Of a stretch of DNA of 64,000 bases, positions 57,924 to 64,000 are shown piece after piece; positions within the stretch are counted from its first letter, which is position 1, and each line of letters starts with the position of its first letter. The stretch is taken from the NCBI GenBank assembly GCA_934133175.1, contig CAKPAX010000002.1, positions 32,709-96,708 of the forward strand, written 5' to 3'. The translations under genes were made by a program, and so were the position numbers. The stretch is from an uncultured Clostridia bacterium (lineage in GTDB: Bacteria > Bacillota > Clostridia > TANB77 > CAG-508). The notes under the pieces were generated by a model that ran no database searches, was not told the DNA's origin, and saw only the letters and a list, made by a program, of their open reading frames with translations.

Positions 57924-58445
57924 TTAATAAAATTCTCCTTTATACTTTTCTTTTATTTTTATTTTAGCTCGTGATATTTTACTACATATTGTTCCTTCTC
58001 TTTTGTTTAATATTTTTGAAATTTCTTTTGTTGTATAGCCTAAATAATAGTAAAGTGTTAAAATTGTTCTTTCATCTTCATTTAAAAATGAAATAAAATC
58101 TTCAAATTCAACATTTGATAAATCAATTCCAACACTACTGATATTTTTTATTTCTTCATTCTCATCAATAGATTTAAGTTTTTTCCTTTTATAAAATTTA
58201 TTGCAATTATTAATAAGAATTCTTATTACCCATGTTTTAAAAAAATTATTATTTTTTAATTTTTTTATATTAAAAAATGCTATCATCATTGTTTCTTGAA
58301 TTATATCATCAATATCATTTTCATCATTTATTTTACTTTTTGCTATACAATATAAATCTTTTTCAATATTTAATATTAAATTAGTAAATGCATCACTATC
58401 TCCATTTTTTACTTTTTCTACAAGTTCCTCCACATTTTCCTCCAT
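57924..58445 (-). CDS. ECF RNA polymerase sigma factor
   Basis: The 173-residue protein has region 2 with DDIIQETMMIAFFNIKKLKN and FKTWVIRILINNCNKFYKRK, and region 4 with DERTILTLYYYLGYTTKEIS and ILNKREGTICSKISRAKIKI (helix-turn-helix). ECF factors direct RNA polymerase to stress promoters and are usually held by a membrane anti-sigma; the adjacent PepSY protein is the obvious candidate. No frameshift is seen in this one. TGGAGGAAA precedes the ATG. Confidence 0.92.
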   Translation of the reverse strand: MEENVEELVEKVKNGDSDAFTNLILNIEKDLYCIAKSKINDENDIDDIIQETMMIAFFNIKKLKNNNFFKTWVIRILINNCNKFYKRKKLKSIDENEEIKNISSVGIDLSNVEFEDFISFLNEDERTILTLYYYLGYTTKEISKILNKREGTICSKISRAKIKIKEKYKGEFY

Positions 58446-58524
58446 TATATCTATAGTACTTTAGACATCATATATTAGATATTATAACATAACTATTTTC
58501 TTGCATTAATTTTAATTTATTATA

Positions 58525-58553
58525 AAAAATGAACAAGTATTATTACTTGCTCA
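58525..58553 (-). terminator. Terminator after the DUF6897-like gene
   Basis: GAACAAGTA and TACTTGCTC arms with a TTAT loop; TTTTTTATAAT follows on the minus strand. Confidence 0.78.
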
Positions 58554-58571
58554 TTAAATTATAATTTATTA

Positions 58572-58892
58572 TTACTTTTGATATTTTTCTGGTGCTATAG
58601 ATATATCTCTTATCATATCTCCATTAATCAAACGAATTTTATTTTTTTCTTCAATCTTTATCCAATTTTCTTCTACTGCAACTATTTTACCTTGTACTCC
58701 AAAAGACTCATTAAATAATATGATTGTACATACTTTTCCTATAAACTCTTTCATCAATTCTTGTGGCATTTTTCTTTTCCTTCCTTTCTTTTTTCTCTCA
58801 ATTATTTCTAAATACAATTTATTTCTTCTTGGTATTATTATACAACAAAATAATATAATAATCCAAAGCAACAAATAATCTATTTTTAACAC
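58572..58892 (-). CDS. Membrane helix joined in frame to an Sm-like-type small domain
   Basis: The frame opens at GTG/TTG near 58892, where AAGGAGG almost touches the start. It encodes a hydrophobic helix (DYLLLWIIILFCCIII) and a basic linker. After residue 41 an ATG with its own strong site (AAAGGAAGGAAAAGAAAA) starts MPQELMKEFIGKVCTIILF and then a small barrel-like domain (GVQGKIVAVEENWIKIEEKN) that resembles DUF6897 proteins of Firmicutes. The short form, about 65 residues from 58769, is probably the main product. The long form would tether it to the membrane. Confidence 0.62.
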   Translation of the reverse strand: MLKIDYLLLWIIILFCCIIIPRRNKLYLEIIERKKKGRKRKMPQELMKEFIGKVCTIILFNESFGVQGKIVAVEENWIKIEEKNKIRLINGDMIRDISIAPEKYQK

Positions 58893-58936
58893 CTCCTTAA
58901 ATATCAGCCCATTAAATTTGTTAAATTATAAACTTA

Positions 58937-59521
58937 CTATTTTTTATAAAAATGGAAATCACAACAATCTCCGCCATAACCTAAAGTTTTTGTTCTCGTA
59001 AAACCTATTTTTTTAAGTCCACCATATGTAACATCATCAACATCACAAAATAAACGACATAAATCTGCACAACCATTTTCTACGCAGGCTGTATGCCAAA
59101 GACATCTTTTAATAGTCACATCATAATAATCCTTATCATGTTTTTGCACACTTTCTTGTAAATCAGTTGTACGCATAATTTTAAGAAATATCTTGCTGTA
59201 AATTGAATAAAATCCAGGTATTAACTCCATTTTTGCAGTAGAAGAATGTTTTTTTATTGCAACTTTATCAATCATATATTTTCGCATATATTTATATACA
59301 TCTTCTTCTGAGAAATCATTTTTTAACAAAGCTTTATACAATGCTATACGAGGAAGAATTGTTTGAATAAGTGTTTTTATTTGATTTTTTGACTTGTCCT
59401 TTGTGTTTTTTATAAGTTCATTAAGTATTATCTCTTGCTTATTAAATAATTCATTTCCATTATTCGCTCCAAATTCTTCTATTAAAAATATTTTTATTTG
59501 TTTCTGTTGTTTTATATTCAT
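58937..59521 (-). CDS. L-2-amino-thiazoline-4-carboxylic acid hydrolase family protein
   Basis: The 194-residue protein matches ATC-hydrolase-like proteins (PF14196). A long helical N-terminal part (about 1-125) is followed by a Cys-rich end: IKRCLWHTACVENGCADLCR, LFCDVDDVTYGGLKKIGF and GGDCCDFHFYK. The Cys/His set suggests metal or cofactor binding. The named activity is known only for a Pseudomonas member; in Clostridia the substrate is unknown. It precedes the DUF6897-like gene on the same strand. Confidence 0.78.
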   Translation of the reverse strand: MNIKQQKQIKIFLIEEFGANNGNELFNKQEIILNELIKNTKDKSKNQIKTLIQTILPRIALYKALLKNDFSEEDVYKYMRKYMIDKVAIKKHSSTAKMELIPGFYSIYSKIFLKIMRTTDLQESVQKHDKDYYDVTIKRCLWHTACVENGCADLCRLFCDVDDVTYGGLKKIGFTRTKTLGYGGDCCDFHFYKK

Positions 59522-59554
59522 ACTTATAATTTCTCCATAAATTACTACTTATTA

Positions 59555-60109
59555 TTATATTTCTTTTATAACTTTACAAGGATTCCCAACTGCTACACTA
59601 TTTGATGGAATATCTTTATTTAAAACACTTCCTGCACCTATTACAACATTATCTCCAATAGTTACTCCAGGAAGTACATTTACATTACCACCAATCCATA
59701 CATTATTTCCTACTTTAATAGGTTTGGCATATTCTAATCCTTTATTTCTAGTTTCATAATCTAATGGGTGTCCTGCCGTATAAAAGCCACAATTAGGTGC
59801 AATAAAAACGTTATCACCAAATTCTACTTTCGCCCCATCTAATATTATGCAATTATGATTCATATAAAAATTTTCTCCAACAAAAATGTTATAACCATAA
59901 TCACACCAAAAGTTCTGTTCAACAATTATTTGCTTTCCAGTTTTTGCAAATAATTGTTTAATTACTCTGTCTCTATTTTCAAAATCTGATGGTTTTAGAT
60001 TATTATATTCAAAGCAAACATCTTTAGTTTTATATCTATCATTTATTAATTCCTTATCATAATTGGCATCATATAATTCTCCTGCCAACATTTTATCTTT
60101 TTCTGACAT
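59555..60109 (-). CDS. maa: Maltose/galactoside O-acetyltransferase type
   Basis: The 184-residue protein starts with the Mac domain (MSEKDKMLAGELYDANYDKE) and continues with left-handed beta-helix hexapeptide repeats: GENFYMNHNCIILDGAKVEF, APNCGFYTAGHP (catalytic His), VGNNVWIGGNVNVLPGVTIG and VIGAGSVLNKDIPSNSVAVG. It transfers acetyl from acetyl-CoA to sugars. AGGAGAAAATT precedes the ATG. It lies just downstream of a GNAT remnant. Confidence 0.92.
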   Translation of the reverse strand: MSEKDKMLAGELYDANYDKELINDRYKTKDVCFEYNNLKPSDFENRDRVIKQLFAKTGKQIIVEQNFWCDYGYNIFVGENFYMNHNCIILDGAKVEFGDNVFIAPNCGFYTAGHPLDYETRNKGLEYAKPIKVGNNVWIGGNVNVLPGVTIGDNVVIGAGSVLNKDIPSNSVAVGNPCKVIKEI

Positions 60110-60121
60110 AATTTTCTCCTA

Positions 60122-60296
60122 TTATAACAACAAATTTAAGTTTTCATTATAATTTATATATCTGTTTTTATCTCCATTATTAATCTTTGGATATTCATCC
60201 CACATCTTTTCTAGCATTACTGTGAATTTTTGCAACCTGTAACATTAGCTCACTAATTTTATTTATATCTTCTATTTGTGCATTTCTAATATTCAT
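60122..60296 (-). pseudogene. Remnant of a GNAT acetyltransferase
   Basis: The minus strand opens with AGGAGAATATAAAAAT and ATG 60296. It reads MNIRNAQIEDINKISELMLQ and then VAKIHSNARKDV, the first helix of GNAT enzymes, before a TGA at 60195. One base over, the text continues WDEYPKINNGDKNRYINYNE and stops at 60122. The core acetyl-CoA-binding motifs are missing. The break is not at CGG, and no frame restores a full enzyme, so this is a true remnant. Confidence 0.6.
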
Positions 60297-60342
60297 ATTT
60301 TTATATTCTCCTCAAATCACTATTTGTTTTTTTATATCATAA

Positions 60343-60374
60343 AAGCAGATAATAATCAACTAACTATCTGCTCT
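60343..60374. repeat. Hairpin in the 60.1-60.5 kb intergenic region
   Basis: AGCAGATA and TATCTGCT arms 15 bases apart. This and the terminator at 60412-60444 are the main structures between the GNAT remnant and the anti-sigma gene. Confidence 0.5.
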
Positions 60375-60411
60375 AAAAATTGTAAGTTATCGAGATGATT
60401 ATAACATACAA

Positions 60412-60444
60412 AATAGATAATTAGCAAATAACTAATTATCTATT
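60412..60444 (-). terminator. Anti-sigma gene terminator
   Basis: AATAGATAATTAG and CTAATTATCTATT form a perfect 13-base stem directly after the stop at 60461. Confidence 0.8.
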
Positions 60445-60460
60445 ATTTTTAATTATAAAA

Positions 60461-61666
60461 TTAATCTTTTTCTAATAACAACTCCGTTTTTGACATACCA
60501 TTTTCATTATACTGTATATCAATAGCCCCACCTATTGAATCTAATTCTTTCAATTTTCTTAAATCTTCCTCTTTGTTACTTGTAACAGTAACTTTTATAT
60601 TATTAGTAGTGTCCATAAGAGCTGATGATGTTACAAAAGGAAATTCTTTATTAGACATTTTTTTACTTATTTTACTTTGTAAATCTTCTAAATAATTATA
60701 TGAATATTTTGCTGTTTTAAATATAGTTTTGCCTTCTGTTATTCCTAACAAACTGCATATTTCTTTTCTATTTGCTTCATTATCTTTACAAAGTAATACT
60801 ACATTGTTTCCATTTTTATCTATATATTTTCCTGCATAATAATCTGGATAGCCTATATTTATATTTTCATTCGGCTGTTCTATTGCATTTATATCTTTAT
60901 CTTCTACATGTCTATTTCTATTGCTATTTTCAGTAAGGATTGACTTTAATAATTCTAATAATTCATTTTCGTTTAAGCCCTTTGTTTCTATGTCAAAATA
61001 TTTATTTTCAATTTTGAATGATACAATATACATCTCTTTATATTGTGAAATTGTTAAGTTCGTATCTCCTATATTTGAAATTTTATCATTATTTTCTATA
61101 TGATAATCTCGTAATGGTTCTCCTATTGTTGATATTGCAATTCTTATATCATTTTCATCATCTTTTTTGTATTCAAATACATAATCGTGTAATAAATCAT
61201 ATTTTTTAATATCTATATTACTTCTAACATAAATTTTATATGGTTCTAATTGCTTAAATGCTTGTGGTATTTCTATATTTTCCATGAACTTAAATTCTTC
61301 TGGCAATTTATCTATACTTATAGTTTCTATATCTGCATCTAAACTTGCTAATCCAATATTTTTTAATTTATTTATATTCAAATTAATTTTTAAACTTTCT
61401 TGATTACTTTGCTTATCTTGACTTAAATCGGCTATTCCATAATTTGGATTTTGTACATTTTTAAGTGTATTTGTACCCATAATAATTCCAAATCCTAATA
61501 TAACTACTGCTGCACTCGAAGTTATACCATAAATTATTTTTTTGTTTCTTACTTTATTCATATTTGCCTCCTCCTTTGCTTTTAATAATACTTTTTGATA
61601 AATTTTATCTTTATTGATTTTTTCACTAAAAATTTCTTTCATTACTTGTTTTTTAGACATCTTCAT
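60461..61666 (-). CDS. Probable anti-sigma factor, single-pass membrane protein
   Basis: The protein has about 400 residues. An N-terminal cytoplasmic part (about 1-40; MKEIFSEKINKDKIYQKVLL) leads to one membrane helix (about 45-63) and a large outer domain without recognised motifs. It starts at ATG 61666 or 61660, inside the end of the upstream sigma gene if that gene is read through its CGG shift. The layout is that of ECF anti-sigma proteins. The outer domain may sense envelope signals; the signal is unknown. Confidence 0.7.
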   Translation of the reverse strand: MKMSKKQVMKEIFSEKINKDKIYQKVLLKAKEEANMNKVRNKKIIYGITSSAAVVILGFGIIMGTNTLKNVQNPNYGIADLSQDKQSNQESLKINLNINKLKNIGLASLDADIETISIDKLPEEFKFMENIEIPQAFKQLEPYKIYVRSNIDIKKYDLLHDYVFEYKKDDENDIRIAISTIGEPLRDYHIENNDKISNIGDTNLTISQYKEMYIVSFKIENKYFDIETKGLNENELLELLKSILTENSNRNRHVEDKDINAIEQPNENINIGYPDYYAGKYIDKNGNNVVLLCKDNEANRKEICSLLGITEGKTIFKTAKYSYNYLEDLQSKISKKMSNKEFPFVTSSALMDTTNNIKVTVTSNKEEDLRKLKELDSIGGAIDIQYNENGMSKTELLLEKD

Positions 61667-62190
61667 CACTCTCGCTTTCTATTTGACTTTTAAGTTCTCC
61701 GAATTGTTCTATACAAATAATGTTTTACGTTTGATTCTGTTAAACTTAAACATTCTGATATTTCTTTAATAGTTAGTTCTAATTTAAAATATAGATAAAA
61801 TACTTTAAAAATAATTACCTTTTTGCTTTTTAAATATTCCCAGACAAAATCTGTGTCATATTTATCTATCAAACTACTTTCTATATCTACATCTGCTGGT
61901 ATTGTATCTATCATTTCTAAATTATCTTTACTAGAAAACAAAGAAACTATTTTTTCTTTGTAATTAAATCTGTAATAGTCCTTTACTTTGTTTTTAGCAA
62001 TTCCCATAATATATGTATTTGTGATATTTACATTTTTTGAGACAGCTTTAAATACTGCCAAATAAATATTTTGTAAAATATCTTCTACATCTTCAGGATT
62101 AGAACATTTACAAACAACATATTTAGAAACATCAAAATATGTATTTTCATATAACAAATCAAATTGTTTTAAAGCTTCATGATTAATCAT
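61653..62190 (-). CDS. ECF sigma factor, with +1 frameshift near the C-terminus
   Basis: Region 2 is visible as NPEDVEDILQNIYLAVFKAV with YIMGIAKNKVKDYYRFNYKE. Region 4 is ELTIKEISECLSLTESNVKH with YLYRTI. The zero frame then reads CGG AGA ACT TAA and stops at 61690. Skipping the C gives GELKSQIESESDEDV and TAA at 61653, which overlaps the anti-sigma start by 14 bases, as is usual for sigma/anti-sigma pairs. YRTIGELK also fits the family's end better than YRTIRRT. An ECF-type promoter lies upstream. The core is certain; the extension is inferred. Confidence 0.85.
61699..61701 (-). other. In-frame CGG at +1 frameshift point (ECF sigma)
   Basis: The minus-strand reading is ACA ATT CGG AGA ACT TAA, codon 164. 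Skipping the C gives GGA GAA CTT AAA and 12 more codons to a stop that overlaps the anti-sigma gene. Confidence 0.7.
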
Positions 62191-62212
62191 TTTTCTCTCC
62201 TCTATTTATAGA

Positions 62213-62238
62213 GTCGTAAGGAATTATAAAAAAGTTCC
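62213..62238 (-). promoter_or_regulatory. ECF-type promoter of the sigma gene (autoregulation candidate)
   Basis: On the minus strand GGAAC (62238-62234), 17 bases, then CGAC (62216-62213), the usual GGAAC/CGxC form of ECF promoters, about 25 bases before the ATG. Confidence 0.6.
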
Positions 62239-62261
62239 AAATTTTATAACTTTTTATAAAA

Positions 62262-62295
62262 AAACAAGTAATTAAATTAAATAATTACCTGTCTT
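62262..62295 (-). terminator. VanRS-like operon terminator
   Basis: On the minus strand ACAGGTAATTA pairs with TAATTACTTGT and is followed by TTTTTTT. Confidence 0.8.
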
Positions 62296-62373
62296 ACAAC
62301 TTGTAATCTCAGCGACAACTTACTATTTTTATAACTAATTACTAAATTGTAATTCATTTTTCACCTTATAATA

Positions 62374-63474
62374 TTATTTTTTCAATTCAATTTGAAATTC
62401 TATAAATTCATCATTACTTTTTGCACAAATTTTTCCATTATGTAATTCTATTATTTCTTTTGTAATAGCAAGTCCTAATCCAGCTCCACCATTATTTGTT
62501 TGTCTTGATTCATCTGCTCTATAAAATTTATCAAATATTCTTTCCAGTTTATATTCAGGAATTGTAGCTCCTTTATTTTTAAATGTAATTTCAATATTTT
62601 CTTCATTTTCTATCATATTTATTGTAATAGTAGTATTTTCATAGCTATAGCTAATTGCATTTTTCAGCAAATTTCCAAAAGCTCTTGCCAATTTATCTCC
62701 ATCGGCATTATACATTAAAATATTAGGTTTAGTTATATTCAATTTTAAATTTCTTTCTTCTAACATTGGATAAAATTCTTCTACTAATTGGTCTAATAGC
62801 ATTACCAAATCAATATTTGTTTTATTTAGAGGTATATCATTCAAATTATATCTGGTAATTTCAAAAAATTGATTAGTAAGTTCTTCAACTCTTAAAGCTT
62901 TATCAAGTGCTATTTTTATATACTTATTTTGTAATTTTTTTGATATTTCTTGTTCTTCATTTAATAACGATAAATATCCTATTACTGACGTAAGCGGTGT
63001 TTTTAAGTCATGTGCCATATACATAATTAAATCATTTTTCTTTTGTTCAGCTTCTTTTGCTCTTTTTGTACTTAAAATATACTCATATTTAATTTTATTT
63101 AATTTTTCTGAAAATCTTGTCATCTCATTTGGTAATTCTATGTTTTGAGTTTCTTCATTTAAAATGTTATCAAATGATTTATATAATTTTTCTATATTAT
63201 CAACTTTTTTGGAAAAAAATCGATATAAAGCAATTACTAAAATAATTATCATATAAAATAAAAAAATAGGTTCTTTATTATAAACACACCACTCATATAA
63301 GTTATAATTAAACCTATACAAAGTATTTCCTAAAAAGTTTCCTAAAAGATTATCTAAAACTACAATGTAAAAAATTACTGCTACAATGTAGTAGATGATA
63401 ATTCTAAGGATCAGACTACCTATCAATTTCATTTTTTCATTAAACAATTCTTTATTTTTCAATTTTATATCCAA
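62374..63474 (-). CDS. Sensor histidine kinase, VanS-like
   Basis: The 366-residue kinase has two membrane helices (about 17-42 and 70-90) around a short outer loop. A HAMP-like linker follows, then the H-box MYMAHDLKTPLTSVIGYLSL (His near 155). The N-box is FGNLLKNAISYS and the G boxes are IFDKFYRADESRQTNNGGAG and LGLAITKEI. The H-box wording and size resemble VanS kinases of glycopeptide-resistance systems. No vanHAX genes are in the window, so the target is unknown. Its start overlaps the regulator by 23 bases. Confidence 0.9.
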   Translation of the reverse strand: MDIKLKNKELFNEKMKLIGSLILRIIIYYIVAVIFYIVVLDNLLGNFLGNTLYRFNYNLYEWCVYNKEPIFLFYMIIILVIALYRFFSKKVDNIEKLYKSFDNILNEETQNIELPNEMTRFSEKLNKIKYEYILSTKRAKEAEQKKNDLIMYMAHDLKTPLTSVIGYLSLLNEEQEISKKLQNKYIKIALDKALRVEELTNQFFEITRYNLNDIPLNKTNIDLVMLLDQLVEEFYPMLEERNLKLNITKPNILMYNADGDKLARAFGNLLKNAISYSYENTTITINMIENEENIEITFKNKGATIPEYKLERIFDKFYRADESRQTNNGGAGLGLAITKEIIELHNGKICAKSNDEFIEFQIELKK

Positions 63475-64000
63475 CTCCCCATACTGTTTTTATAAATTTT
63501 GGCTTTTTTGTGTCTTCATTTAATTTCTCTCGTATTCTCCTTATATGTACCATTACCGTATTATTATTTTCTAAATATTTTTCTTTCCATACTTTTTCAA
63601 ATAATTCTTCTGAACTTACTACATTTCCTCTTTTTTGTGCCAAATATAATAATATATCAAATTCCATAGGTGTTAATTCAACTTGTTTATCGTATAATTT
63701 ACAAATGTGTTTGTCTTGATCTATTTCTAATCCATTTATATAGATAATATTTTCTTCAATTTTTTCGTTATATTTTGTATATCTTCTATAGGCGGACTTT
63801 ACTCTTGCAATTAATTCCAATGGATTAAATGGTTTTGTAATATAGTCATCTGCTCCTAAAGTTAGTCCTTGTATTTTATCTTTATCTTCAATTTTGGCAG
63901 TTAGCATTATTACTGGAAAGTTTAGTCCTTTATCTCTTATCATTTTACATATTTCAAATCCATCTACATCTTTTATCATTACATCTAAAATTGCAAAATC
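63452..64000 (-). CDS. OmpR-family response regulator, VanR-like (5' end outside window)
   Basis: The visible part starts inside the receiver domain: DFAILDVMIKDVDGFEICK (phospho-acceptor Asp in ILDVM), then IMLTAKIEDKDKIQGLTLGA with DDYITKPF (Thr/Lys switch). The DNA-binding winged helix ends VMVHIRRIREKLNED and VWGVGYKIEK. About 40 N-terminal residues lie past base 64000. YITKPFNPLELIARVKS resembles VanR. It overlaps the kinase gene, so the two are one operon. Confidence 0.93.
   Translation of the reverse strand, partial: DFAILDVMIKDVDGFEICKMIRDKGLNFPVIMLTAKIEDKDKIQGLTLGADDYITKPFNPLELIARVKSAYRRYTKYNEKIEENIIYINGLEIDQDKHICKLYDKQVELTPMEFDILLYLAQKRGNVVSSEELFEKVWKEKYLENNNTVMVHIRRIREKLNEDTKKPKFIKTVWGVGYKIEK

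Noticed and set aside
1..62190. Homopolymer sequencing error as the cause of the four frame breaks
   Set aside because: None of the sites has a run longer than GG or AAA, and the extra base is always C at a codon boundary before GG. Some other systematic error remains possible, so this cause is rejected only in its simple form.
62374..64000. A glycopeptide resistance (van) cluster
   Set aside because: Only the VanRS-like regulators are visible; no ligase or dehydrogenase gene lies in the window.
1..64000. CRISPR arrays, integrases or prophage structural genes
   Set aside because: No regularly spaced repeats and no recognisable phage or transposase proteins were found on either strand.

Overview
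The window looks like chromosomal DNA of an AT-rich, endospore-forming member of the Clostridia (Bacillota). Supporting signs are sporulation genes (spoVS, a ytfJ/gerW-type gene, splB), RNase Y, an EssC-type secretion ATPase, strong AGGAGG ribosome binding sites, consensus sigma-A promoters and many simple hairpin-plus-T-run terminators. I cannot name a species. There is no rRNA and no CRISPR array. One tRNA, tRNA-Leu(UAG), lies at 17608-17691.

Layout. 1-2.5 kb: an M14 peptidoglycan peptidase (start outside the window) and a polytopic membrane protein. 2.6-6.4 kb (minus): recA, recX, scpA, a DUF2953 protein and ytfJ. 6.4-11.2 kb (minus): an oligopeptide-binding protein, spoVS, a ymdB-type phosphodiesterase and rny. 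11.4-17.4 kb: an accessory island with a 1571-residue protein (Cys-rich duplicated N-terminus, three CbbX/SpoVK-type AAA+ modules, M41-type protease end) between two small outlier genes. 17.6-25.4 kb: tRNA-Leu, a NUDIX hydrolase, mgtA, two small outlier genes and dnaE. 25.4-33 kb: amylase, thioesterase, zinc-ribbon protein, tyrS, a UPF0182 membrane protein and ftsY. 33-34 kb: two more outlier genes. 34.2-41 kb: mutS2, a GC-rich foldback element, tsaC/sua5, dCMP deaminase, splB, folA and thyA. 41-50.7 kb: acyl-CoA ligase, radical SAM protein, amidase, CorC-type protein, guaB, two tandem ackA genes and pta. 50.9-56.7 kb: a compact type VII secretion locus with divergent promoters. 56.7-64 kb: two ECF sigma/anti-sigma pairs, small enzymes, a GNAT remnant and a VanRS-like two-component system cut by the window end.

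Most striking observation. Four genes are each split by one apparent extra C: the M14 peptidase, ytfJ, the WXG100 gene and an ECF sigma factor. In all four the upstream frame presents a CGG codon exactly at the break, and skipping its C gives GGN (Gly) and restores the family sequence. By eye I found no other in-frame CGG in the conventional genes. In-frame CGG otherwise occurs only in six small, compositionally distinct, single-gene cassettes. This fits +1 frameshifting at an undecoded or hungry CGG codon. A systematic sequence artefact or independent mutations must still be excluded.
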